Assembly (NCBI GenBank): GCA_026984455.1
Contig: JALSSC010000031.1
Location: 1 to 64,000, forward strand
Reading direction: 5' to 3'
Origin: Chromatiaceae bacterium
GTDB lineage: Bacteria > Pseudomonadota > Gammaproteobacteria > Chromatiales > Chromatiaceae
Length of the DNA stretch: 64,000 nucleotides
Shown here piece by piece: positions 36,989 to 45,849 of this stretch (the stretch's first letter is position 1; every line of letters starts with the position of its first letter). The notes below the pieces were generated by a model. That model was not told the DNA's origin and did no database searches. It saw only the letters and a list, made by a program, of their open reading frames with translations. A program made the translations under genes and the position numbers.

Positions 36989-37827
36989 ACCCAGTGATCA
37001 ATGCCATGAGCGTGGACGTGGAGGACTACTTTCAGGTCTCCGCCTTCGAGCCCTATGTCCACCGCGAGGATTGGGAACGGATCCCCGCGCGGGTGGAGGC
37101 CAATCTGGACCGTATCCTCGCCCTGTTCGATCAGGCCGGGATCCGGGCCACCTTCTTCACCCTGGGCTGGATCGCCGAGCGTCATCCGGGGATGGTGCGG
37201 CGTATCCTGGAACAGGGCCATGAACTCGCCAGCCACGGCTGGTCCCATGTGCGCGTCACCCAGCAGGACCGGGCCGCCTTCCGCGCCGACGTGACCCGCA
37301 CCAAGGCCCTGCTGGAGGACCTCTCGGGCACCCCCGTGCTCGGCTACCGGGCGGCCAGCTATTCCATCGGCGCGGCCAACCTCTGGGCCCTGGAGGAACT
37401 GGCCGCCGCCGGCTACCGCTACAGTTCCAGCATCTTTCCCATCCGCCACGACCTCTACGGGATGCCCGAGGCGCCACGCTTTCCCTTTCACCCGGACAAC
37501 GCCCGCGGCCTGCTGGAGATCCCCATGACCACCTTCATCCTGGGAACGCGCCGCCTGCCCTGTGCCGGGGGAGGCTGGTTCCGGCTGTTGCCCTACGCGG
37601 TCACCCGCTGGGCGATTCGCCGGGTCAACCGACGGGACGCCCGCCCGGCGGTGTTCTATTTTCACCCCTGGGAGATCGATCCCGACCAGCCCCGCCAACC
37701 GGGGCTGGATGCCCGCACCCGTTTCCGTCACTACCTCAATCTCCGACGCACCGAGGACCGCCTGCGACGTCTGCTCGCGGATTTCGCCTGGGCGCCCCTG
37801 CGCGATGTCTTTCTGGAGCCAGCCTGA
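36985..37827 (+). CDS. XrtA system polysaccharide deacetylase
   Basis: ATG 36985 overlaps the wecB stop (ATGA) and gives MNPVINAMSVDVEDYFQV, the usual start for this group, in 280 residues. It has the NodB-homology motifs: DVED near residue 9 (metal aspartates), the HELASHGWSHVRV block near residue 75 (metal histidines) and the later FYFHPWEID. It probably removes acetyl groups from the growing polymer or its precursor. Confidence 0.93.
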   Translation: MNPVINAMSVDVEDYFQVSAFEPYVHREDWERIPARVEANLDRILALFDQAGIRATFFTLGWIAERHPGMVRRILEQGHELASHGWSHVRVTQQDRAAFRADVTRTKALLEDLSGTPVLGYRAASYSIGAANLWALEELAAAGYRYSSSIFPIRHDLYGMPEAPRFPFHPDNARGLLEIPMTTFILGTRRLPCAGGGWFRLLPYAVTRWAIRRVNRRDARPAVFYFHPWEIDPDQPRQPGLDARTRFRHYLNLRRTEDRLRRLLADFAWAPLRDVFLEPA

Positions 37828-38852
37828 TGCGCGTCCAACCCCTCGCCCCCGATCGCCATGCCGCCTGGGACGCCTTCGTGCAGGCCTGCCCCGAGGCCGG
37901 CTTCACCCACCTCTCCGGCTGGCGCGAGGTGATCGAGCGCGCCTTCGGCCACCGCACCCATTACCTCCTGGCGGAAGACGACGACGGGGGCATCCGCGGG
38001 GTGCTGCCCCTGGCCGAGGTGCGCAGCCGCCTGTTCGGGTACCATCTGGTGTCCACCCCCTTCTGCGTCTATGGCGGTCCCGCGGCGGTGGACGACGTGG
38101 CCTACAGCGCCCTGGCCGGGGCCGCCTGCGACCTGGCCCGCGCGCTTGGGGTGGACGACCTGGAACTGCGCAACCTGCGCGCCCACCACCCCGACTGGCC
38201 CGCCAAGGACCTCTACGTGCGCTTCCGCAAGGCCATCGATCCCGATCCCGAGGTCAACCTCAAGGCCATACCGCGCAAACAGCGGGCGATGGTGCGCAAG
38301 GGCATCAAGGCCGGCCTCGAGGCGGAAGAGAGCCGGGCCATCGACCGCTTCTTTCCCATCTATGCCGAGAGCGTGCGCAATCTGGGCACCCCGGTGTTCG
38401 GACGGCGTTTCTTCCAGGTCCTGTGGGAGGTCTTCGGAGAGCACGCCCGCATCCTCATGGTCCGGCATCAGGGGCGCGACATCGCTGGGGTCCTGAGCTT
38501 CTATTTCCGTGACGAGGTCCTGCCCTATTACGGGGGCAGCCTCCCCGAGGCCCGCGTCCTCAAGGGCAACGACTTCATGTACTGGGAACTGATGCGGCGC
38601 AGCGCCCTCGAAGGGATCCGCTGGTTCGACTACGGCCGCAGCAAGGTGGGCACGGGCGCCTACCACTTCAAGAAGAACTGGGGGTTCGAGCCCGAGCCCC
38701 TGGCCTACGAATACTGCCTGGTACGGGCCCGCGAGATCCCCCAGGTCAACCCCAACAATCCCAAGTACCGCCATTTCATCGACCTCTGGCGGCGCCTGCC
38801 CCTGCCCGTGGCCAATGCTCTCGGGCCGCGATTGGCCAAGTATCTGGGCTGA
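37827..38852 (+). CDS. FemAB-family XrtA/PEP-CTERM-associated protein
   Basis: The 341-residue protein has a GNAT-like double fold of the FemAB type, with IPRKQRAMVRKGIKAGLEAE in the first half. In the second half YYGGSLPEARVLKGNDFMYW and FDYGRSKVGTGAYHFKKNWGF are diagnostic of the exosortase-linked FemAB group. The chemistry is presumed to be an aminoacyl or acyl transfer to the polysaccharide or a carrier. The start overlaps the deacetylase stop by one base. Confidence 0.92.
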   Translation: MRVQPLAPDRHAAWDAFVQACPEAGFTHLSGWREVIERAFGHRTHYLLAEDDDGGIRGVLPLAEVRSRLFGYHLVSTPFCVYGGPAAVDDVAYSALAGAACDLARALGVDDLELRNLRAHHPDWPAKDLYVRFRKAIDPDPEVNLKAIPRKQRAMVRKGIKAGLEAEESRAIDRFFPIYAESVRNLGTPVFGRRFFQVLWEVFGEHARILMVRHQGRDIAGVLSFYFRDEVLPYYGGSLPEARVLKGNDFMYWELMRRSALEGIRWFDYGRSKVGTGAYHFKKNWGFEPEPLAYEYCLVRAREIPQVNPNNPKYRHFIDLWRRLPLPVANALGPRLAKYLG

Positions 38853-38855
38853 GGC

Positions 38856-40052
38856 GTGTCCCGCCCCCATCTCCTGTTTCTCTGTCACCGCATCCCCTAT
38901 CCGCCCAACAAGGGGGACAAGATCCGTTCCTGGCATCTGCTGCGTTACCTCCAGGGACACTACCGCGTCCATCTGGGGGCCTTCGTGGACGATCCCGCCG
39001 ATTGGGTCCATCGTGAGTTCCTGGCGGAGGGCTGCGAATCCCTTTACCTGCGCCCCCTGAATCCGCGCACGGCCCGTCTGCGCAGTCTTCAGGGACTGTT
39101 CGATGGGCGCCCCCTGACCCTGGCCTACTACCGGGACCGGGGCATGGCGGCCTGGGTGCGCGGGACATTGGCGCGGCGACCGGTGGAGACGGTATTCGTG
39201 TTCTCCTCGGCCATGGCCCAGTACGTCCCGGAGGCGGCACCCATCCGCCACCGGGTGATCGACTTCGTGGACGTGGATTCGGACAAGTGGCGCCAGTACG
39301 CCGCCCGTCTGCCTTGGTACAGCGCCTGGGTCTACCGGCGCGAGGCCCGCCGCCTGGAGGCCTTCGACAAGGCCGTGGCGCGGGCCTTCGACCTGAGCCT
39401 GTTGGTCTCGGCCCAGGAGGCCGACCTCTTTCGAGGCCTGTTCGGGGACGATCCCCCGGCCATCGAGGCCTTGGTGAATGGGGTGGACACCGATTTCTTC
39501 GCCCCGGATCCGTTGCGCCCGTCGCCCTATCCCCCCGGCGAGCGCGCCGTGGTGTTCACCGGCGCCATGGACTATTGGCCCAACGTCGACGCGGTGGTCT
39601 GGTTCGCCCGGGAGATCTGGCCGCGGATATGCGCGGCCTGTCCCGAATGCCGCTTCCACATCCTGGGGGGACGCCCCACCGAGACCGTCCGCGCCCTGGT
39701 GGATGCGCGGATCCGCGTACAGGGGGCGGTGCCCGACATGCGTCCCTGGCTGCAAGGGGCGGCCGTCGTGGTGGCGCCCATGCGCATCGCCCGGGGCATC
39801 CAGAACAAGGTATTGGAGGGCATGGCCATGGCCCGTCCGGTGGTGACCACCGCCAAGGGGCTGGAGGGCATCGCCGCCCGCCCCCGACGCGAGATCCTGG
39901 TGGCCGACAGCGCCGACGGCTTTGCCGCGGCCGTGCTGGAGGCCCTGGGGGAAGGCGGCGAGGCCCTGGGCCGGAGGGCGCGGGAATACGTCTGCCGGCA
40001 GCATACCTGGGAGGCCAACCTGGCGGCCCTGGGGCGGTTCCTCCAGCGGTGA
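38856..40052 (+). CDS. XrtA/PEP-CTERM system glycosyltransferase (TIGR03087 type)
   Basis: The 398-residue GT4-like enzyme starts at GTG 38856 with LLFLCHRIPYPPNKGDKIRS, the hallmark of this group. The GT4 donor-binding area shows VFTGAMDYWPNVDAVVWF and VAPMRIARGIQNKVLEGMAMARPVV. It would transfer a sugar during polymer assembly at the cytoplasmic face. It is the last gene of the run; an exosortase gene does not follow. Confidence 0.92.
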   Translation: MSRPHLLFLCHRIPYPPNKGDKIRSWHLLRYLQGHYRVHLGAFVDDPADWVHREFLAEGCESLYLRPLNPRTARLRSLQGLFDGRPLTLAYYRDRGMAAWVRGTLARRPVETVFVFSSAMAQYVPEAAPIRHRVIDFVDVDSDKWRQYAARLPWYSAWVYRREARRLEAFDKAVARAFDLSLLVSAQEADLFRGLFGDDPPAIEALVNGVDTDFFAPDPLRPSPYPPGERAVVFTGAMDYWPNVDAVVWFAREIWPRICAACPECRFHILGGRPTETVRALVDARIRVQGAVPDMRPWLQGAAVVVAPMRIARGIQNKVLEGMAMARPVVTTAKGLEGIAARPRREILVADSADGFAAAVLEALGEGGEALGRRAREYVCRQHTWEANLAALGRFLQR

Positions 40053-40088
40053 AGGTTGCGCGGCGACACAGACCGGGGCGTCAGCCGC

Positions 40089-40724
40089 CTATCCCGCGTG
40101 GGGACGATTCAACTCCTGCCAGCGGTTGACCACCTTGCAGAACAGCTCGGCGGTCCGCTGCGCATCGTAGATGGCGGAGTGGGCCTCGCGGTTGTCCCAG
40201 GGGATGCCGGCCAGTTCGGCGGCCTTGGCCAGGACCGTGTGGCCATAGGCCAGGGCCGCCAGGGTGACGGTGTCGAGGGTGCTGAAGGGGTGGAAGGGGT
40301 TGCGCTTGAAGGCGGTGCGCTTCACGGCGGCATTGATGAAGGAGAGGTCGAAGGCCGCATTGTGTCCCACCAGGACGGCGCGGTGGCAACCGCTCTCCTT
40401 GAGGGCCTTGCGGATGGGATTGAAGACCCGGCGCAGGGCCTCGGCCTCGGGCAGGGCGCCGCGGAAGGGGTGGTCGGGGTCGATACCGTTGAAGGCCAGG
40501 GCCTTGGGGTCGATACGGGCGCCGGGAAAGGCCTGGACGTGGCAGGCGAGGGTCTCCGCGGGATGGATGCGACGCTCCGGATCCATGCGCAGGGTGATGG
40601 CGGCGATCTCCAACAGGGCGTCGGTGTGTGGGTCGAAGCCGCCCGTCTCCACGTCCACCACCACGGGCATGAAGCCACGGAAGCGATCCTTCATCAGCGG
40701 GCTATAGTGGATTGCATCGTTCAT
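40089..40724 (-). CDS. rnt: Ribonuclease T
   Basis: RNase T is a DEDD-type 3'-5' exonuclease that finishes tRNA and other stable-RNA 3' ends. ATG 40724 gives 211 residues beginning [21 protein letters not shown] 40736 is also possible. Motifs are [12 protein letters not shown] (the DEDD 'DVET'), [14 protein letters not shown] and [16 protein letters not shown]. It is convergent with the exopolysaccharide operon and monocistronic. Confidence 0.95.
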   Translation of the reverse strand: MNDAIHYSPLMKDRFRGFMPVVVDVETGGFDPHTDALLEIAAITLRMDPERRIHPAETLACHVQAFPGARIDPKALAFNGIDPDHPFRGALPEAEALRRVFNPIRKALKESGCHRAVLVGHNAAFDLSFINAAVKRTAFKRNPFHPFSTLDTVTLAALAYGHTVLAKAAELAGIPWDNREAHSAIYDAQRTAELFCKVVNRWQELNRPHAG

Positions 40725-40779
40725 CCCGGAGAGCATAGGGCATCCGCGGGCCTATGGCATCCCCCCGGTCGAGGAAATG

Positions 40780-40943
40780 GCAGGGCTCCGTCATCTAACC
40801 GCCCCTCTGCCAGTGGCCTTCCCTGAAAAACGCCGTGAATACCTCCCTGTAGGCTTGACTGCGGCATCCCTGCCGCAGACATTTTCAGGGAAGGCCTCTG
40901 GCGCGGTTTTCAATGACTTGAGTGGTTGGATGACGTGGTCCTG
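40780..40943 (+). repeat. 164-base palindromic element, copy 1
   Basis: The element runs from GCAGGGCTCCGTCATCTAACC to GGTTGGATGACGTGGTCCTG, whose outer 20 bases form an imperfect inverted repeat (16 of 20 matching). Inside is a 20-base inverted repeat (CCAGTGGCCTTCCCTGAAAA and its complement, one mismatch in this copy), and in the middle a perfect eight-base stem, CTGCGGCA-TCCC-TGCCGCAG. Copies 2 and 3 at 56691-56854 and 61232-61395 are almost identical. It lies upstream of mlaA, where an ordinary promoter might be expected. No transposase lies nearby. Confidence 0.88.
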
Positions 40944-41052
40944 GAGGAAATGGTTTCTCGCTGTCCCGGGGTCTTGCTATAGTGAAACTCCTCAAATTTT
41001 CATGGCGCCGGTCGCCACAGGTATCAGATCTTTCCCCTGACGGAGAGCAAAG

Positions 41053-41844
41053 GTGTCGGAAACGGTCCCGGTAGGCGGTCCTATCCCCATGCAAACGAAC
41101 CCTTCGCAACGGCCGGGCCCCTCGGCGGTACGCGCCCTGGCCGCCTTCGTGCTCCTTGGCCTCCTCGCCGCCTGCGCCTCCATTCCCGACGACGAGCGCG
41201 ACCCGCGCGACCCCTGGGAGTCGTACAACCGGGTCATGTACCAGTTCAACAGCGACTTCGACAAGACCTTCTGGAAGCCGGTGGCGGAGGGTTATCAGTT
41301 CATCATGCCCGACCCCCTGGACCGCGGGGTGACCAATTTCTTCAACAACCTGCGCGATTTCACCTCGGCGGCGAACAACGTCCTGCAATTCAAGATGTCC
41401 CATGCGGTGAGCGACCTGGGGCGTGTCCTGGTGAACTCCACCCTGGGCCTGCTGGGCTTCATCGACGTGGCCTCGAACCTGGACCTGCCTTCCTACAAGG
41501 AGGACTTCGGTCAGACCCTGGGGGCCTGGGGGATCGGCCCGGGCCCCTATTTCGTCATCCCCATCCTCGGGCCGAGCAGTGTGCGTGACGGCCTCGGCCT
41601 GATCCCCGACTGGTACACTCAGCCGGTGGCCTATATCGACGACGTGAAGACGCGCTGGGCCCTCAGCCTCACCTACGCGGTGGACAAGCGCGCCGATCTC
41701 CTCGGGGCCAGCCGGGTGATGGAGGAGGCCGCCCTGGACCCCTATACCTTCACCCGTGACGCCTATCTGCAACGGCGTCGCAACCTGGTCTACGACGGCA
41801 ATCCGCCCATGTCGGAAGAGGATGACTATCTCGACGACGAATGA
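41053..41844 (+). CDS. mlaA: MlaA-family outer-membrane lipoprotein
   Basis: MlaA helps keep phospholipids out of the outer leaflet of the outer membrane. GTG 41053 with GGAG seven bases upstream gives 263 residues; ATG 41089 is an alternative. The lipobox is LLAAC, cysteine at residue 41 counting from the GTG. Conserved blocks are DPWESYNRVMYQFN, GVTNFFNNLRD, EDFGQTLGAWG and PSSVRDGLGL. The other Mla components are absent from this window apart from the MlaC-like gene at 7969-8595. Confidence 0.94.
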   Translation: MSETVPVGGPIPMQTNPSQRPGPSAVRALAAFVLLGLLAACASIPDDERDPRDPWESYNRVMYQFNSDFDKTFWKPVAEGYQFIMPDPLDRGVTNFFNNLRDFTSAANNVLQFKMSHAVSDLGRVLVNSTLGLLGFIDVASNLDLPSYKEDFGQTLGAWGIGPGPYFVIPILGPSSVRDGLGLIPDWYTQPVAYIDDVKTRWALSLTYAVDKRADLLGASRVMEEAALDPYTFTRDAYLQRRRNLVYDGNPPMSEEDDYLDDE

Positions 41845-42616
41845 ACCGCTGGAACCCGTCGCCGTCCCTGCGTTCGAGGACAACTATATCTGGTGGCTAG
41901 CGGGCGGCGACGGTCGGGTGACGGTGGTGGATCCGGGCGAGGCGGGGGCCTTGCTCGACCGCCTGCGGGCCAGGTCGGCGGACCTGGCGGCCATCCTGGT
42001 GACCCATCACCATGGGGATCACACCGGGGGCATCGAGGAATTGGCGGAGGCCTTTCCCGGCTGCGAGGTCATCGCCCCCCGGGATCCCCGTATCCCCGGC
42101 GTCACCCGGCCGGTGGGGGAGGGCGATCGCGTCGATACGGCGGGGAGGGCCTGGACCGTATGGGCGGTGCCCGGCCATACCCGCACCCACATCGCCTTCC
42201 TGGGCGGGGGCCTGTTGCTCTGTGGCGACACCCTGTTTGCCGGTGGTTGCGGGCGGGTGTTCGACGGCACCTTCGGGCAACTCGCGGGTTCGTTGCGCAG
42301 GATCGCCGCCCTGCCGGGTACCACCCGGGTATACTGCGCCCACGAGTACACCCTGGACAACCTGGGGTTCGCGGCCTGGGTGGAGCCGGGCAATCCGGCC
42401 ATCGCCAGGCGGCGGACGGAGGTGGCGGCCCTGCGCGCCCGGGGACTGCCTTCGGTACCCTCCACCCTGGCCACGGAACGGGCCACCAACCCCTTCCTGC
42501 GCACCGGGGAACCGGCGGTGTTATCTGCCGCCGAGGCCTGGGCCGGGCATCCCCTTGGGGGTGCCGATGCGGTGTTCAGGGCCCTTCGCGAATGGAAGGA
42601 CCGGGACTACGACTGA
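41822..42616 (+). CDS. gloB: Hydroxyacylglutathione hydrolase (glyoxalase II)
   Basis: GloB releases D-lactate and glutathione from S-lactoylglutathione. ATG 41822, inside the end of mlaA by 23 bases, gives 264 residues. The metallo-beta-lactamase THHHGDHTGG metal motif lies near residues 61-70, followed by PGHTRTHIAF, CGDTLFAGGCGR and VYCAHEYTLDN. The C-terminal substrate region ends WKDRDYD. It is convergent with prk. Confidence 0.95.
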   Translation: MTISTTNEPLEPVAVPAFEDNYIWWLAGGDGRVTVVDPGEAGALLDRLRARSADLAAILVTHHHGDHTGGIEELAEAFPGCEVIAPRDPRIPGVTRPVGEGDRVDTAGRAWTVWAVPGHTRTHIAFLGGGLLLCGDTLFAGGCGRVFDGTFGQLAGSLRRIAALPGTTRVYCAHEYTLDNLGFAAWVEPGNPAIARRRTEVAALRARGLPSVPSTLATERATNPFLRTGEPAVLSAAEAWAGHPLGGADAVFRALREWKDRDYD

Positions 42617-42627
42617 GGTTTCCCGAC

Positions 42628-42649
42628 GAGAGCGGCTGGAGCCGCTCTC
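42628..42649. terminator. Bidirectional hairpin between gloB and prk
   Basis: GAGAGCGGC-TGGA-GCCGCTCTC is a perfect nine-base stem with a four-base loop between two convergent genes, 12 bases after the gloB stop. No U-tract follows on either side, so it may be a weak or RNA-stabilising structure. Confidence 0.65.
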
Positions 42650-42659
42650 ACGGGTGGAT

Positions 42660-43550
42660 TCAGGCGTTGCGGCTTTCCATCATGCGTTCGACGATGGGGG
42701 TCAGGATCAGCTCCATGGCGAAGCCCATCTTGCCGCCCGGCACCACGATGCTGTTGCGTCTGGACATGAACGAGTCCGGAATCATGTTCAGCAGGAAGGG
42801 GAAGTCGGTATCGAACTTCTTGGGATCCTCGAAGCGGATGATGACGAAGCTCTCGTCCGGGGTGGGGATGTCACGGGCGATGAAGGGATTGGAGGTGTCC
42901 ACCGTGGGCACGCGCTGGAAGTTGATATCGGTGCGCGAGAACTGCGGGGTGATGTAATTGATGTAGTCGGGCATACGCCGGAGGATGGTATCGACGATGG
43001 CCTCGGCCGAGTACCCACGTTCGGCGTTGTCGCGATGGATCTTCTGGATCCATTCCAGGTTGACGATGGGCACCACGCCGATGAGCAGGTCCACGTATTT
43101 GGCGACGTCGTGTTGCTCGGTCTTCACGCCGCCATGGAGGCCTTCATAGAACAGCAGGTCGGTCCCCTCGGGAATATCCTCCCAGGGGGTGAACTGGCCG
43201 GGGTGCAACTGGGTGCCGAGGCGCTCGTTGTGCTGGACCGCCTCGTCCTCGGAGTGGATGTAATAGCGTTTCTTGCCGCTTCCCGTCTCGCCATAGACGC
43301 GGAACAGTTCTTCGAGCTTGTCGAACAGGTTGGCCTCGGGGCCGAAATGGCTCAGATTCTTGCCCTGCTCGGCGGCCTTGTTCACCATTTCACGCATCTC
43401 CGCGCGGTCGTAGCGATGAAAGCTGTCGCCTTCCACCACCACGGCGTTGACCTTGTCGCGATAGAAGATGTGTTCGAAGGCGCGCTTGACCGTGGTGGTG
43501 CCGGCTCCGGAGGAGCCGGTGACGGCGACGACGGGGTGTTTTCTGGACAT
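42660..43550 (-). CDS. prk: Phosphoribulokinase
   Basis: The enzyme makes ribulose-1,5-bisphosphate, the Rubisco substrate, from ribulose-5-phosphate and ATP. ATG 43550, preceded by GGAGAG, gives MSRKHPVVAVTGSSGAG and 296 residues, the size of proteobacterial (class I) PRK. The P-loop is TGSSGAGTTTVKRAF, and the later motifs VVVEGDSFHRYDR and DLLFYEGLHGG mark substrate and metal sites. Its presence is the best evidence in the window for CO2 fixation. The upstream region holds a palindromic repeat whose left end would put a TATAAC hexamer facing prk. Confidence 0.96.
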   Translation of the reverse strand: MSRKHPVVAVTGSSGAGTTTVKRAFEHIFYRDKVNAVVVEGDSFHRYDRAEMREMVNKAAEQGKNLSHFGPEANLFDKLEELFRVYGETGSGKKRYYIHSEDEAVQHNERLGTQLHPGQFTPWEDIPEGTDLLFYEGLHGGVKTEQHDVAKYVDLLIGVVPIVNLEWIQKIHRDNAERGYSAEAIVDTILRRMPDYINYITPQFSRTDINFQRVPTVDTSNPFIARDIPTPDESFVIIRFEDPKKFDTDFPFLLNMIPDSFMSRRNSIVVPGGKMGFAMELILTPIVERMMESRNA

Positions 43551-44688
<1,138 letters not shown>

Positions 44689-44946
44689 GGGATCTGGTCC
44701 CGCTCCCCTTGCGAGGGGCGAGGGTGGGTTCCAATTCCCTCAGAGGCCTCCATCCGGTCCACGCCGGGCAGCCGCTGGAGAGGGTGGCCAGACTTCGTGG
44801 GCGACCTCCCTGGAGCCCACCAGTGCACCCCATACCCTGTGATGGTCTCCCCAGAAGGCGCGGTCCTTCCTGGAGTGGGGCGGGATCAGGGATGACTCTG
44901 GTGGCGAGTTGGGCCTCGTGGTCAGTTCGGTATCCGGGTGCTCGTT

Positions 44947-45762
44947 CTATGGCGTATCGGAGAATACTCCATAATGATAAGCGCCTTCGATCACACCGCT
45001 GGTGTAATATCCACTCAGACCCCTGAAGCCCCCCTTGGCGAAGTACACCCGCAAATCAGGGTTCTCTTTCAAGGACTTTCTGACATTTTCCACCAATTGC
45101 TCATCGGCATTCTTCACCAGGACACCGGAAAAGCCCGCCGTCAAAGGAAAGATGTCATTTCCGCTGTCCCCGCAAAACACGACGTCCTCCTTTCTGGATC
45201 CGAATTCCTCCGCCACGTATTCCAAGGCGGTCTGTTTGGTGGCGCTTGCCGGTAGGAAATCGAGCAGGCCCTTGCCATCCTGAGAATCGAAACTGTATAC
45301 GATGACCTCGTCGAACCTTCCCTTGATCCGCTCATCCACCGCCCTCAGCACCTCATCTCTCTTCTCGTGGACGACATAATAGCTCTGCTTGAATCGGTTC
45401 AAATGCTCGCTCTCCTGTTCACGTATCCCATCGATTCCCGCAACCGCATCTTTTATTGCCTTCACGTTCCAGCGTGGACTTGCGTGCTCGACATGAGTAA
45501 TCCACCCTTCGTCCAACTTCCACACGCCGTTTTCATATCTTCTTATGGAAGTCCCCACATCGCCACATAGCACATCGGGATATCTGATGCCGAATTTCCT
45601 TATCGCCTGTTCCGTCAGATTCAGGTTTCGCCCGGTTACGTAGACCACCAGGACATGATGTTGCAGTGTCAGCTCATTGAACAGGTCGATGGCCTGGCTG
45701 TCGGCTTTCCAGCGGCCATTCGGCAACAATGTCCGGTCCAAATCGGTGGCCAATATCTTCAT
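44947..45762 (-). CDS. Sucrose-phosphate phosphatase-like HAD protein
   Basis: The 271-residue protein has the HAD motifs in order: MKILATDLDRTLLPNG (catalytic aspartates), VYVTGRNLNL, a lysine in FLPASATKQTALEYV, and VVFCGDSGNDIFP. It looks like the stand-alone SPP that hydrolyses sucrose-6-phosphate to sucrose. GC content and codon use are visibly lower than in the flanking genes, as in the following gene, which suggests acquisition by transfer. It lies 87 bases after the GH13 gene on the same strand; both are convergent with murU. Mannosyl- or glucosyl-3-phosphoglycerate phosphatase is the main alternative. Confidence 0.78.
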   Translation of the reverse strand: MKILATDLDRTLLPNGRWKADSQAIDLFNELTLQHHVLVVYVTGRNLNLTEQAIRKFGIRYPDVLCGDVGTSIRRYENGVWKLDEGWITHVEHASPRWNVKAIKDAVAGIDGIREQESEHLNRFKQSYYVVHEKRDEVLRAVDERIKGRFDEVIVYSFDSQDGKGLLDFLPASATKQTALEYVAEEFGSRKEDVVFCGDSGNDIFPLTAGFSGVLVKNADEQLVENVRKSLKENPDLRVYFAKGGFRGLSGYYTSGVIEGAYHYGVFSDTP

Positions 45763-45849
45763 CTCAGTTCTCCGAGGGCTTGTCCAGGAAGATCACTGCT
45801 CAGTCCCCCCCCGGCAAGATTTCCATTGCCCGCCGGAAGAAGGTCCGGG

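Noticed and set aside
40053-40088. Exosortase gene following the glycosyltransferase
   Set aside because: Only 36 non-coding bases separate the operon from convergent rnt, and no eight-helix membrane protein with exosortase motifs exists in the window.
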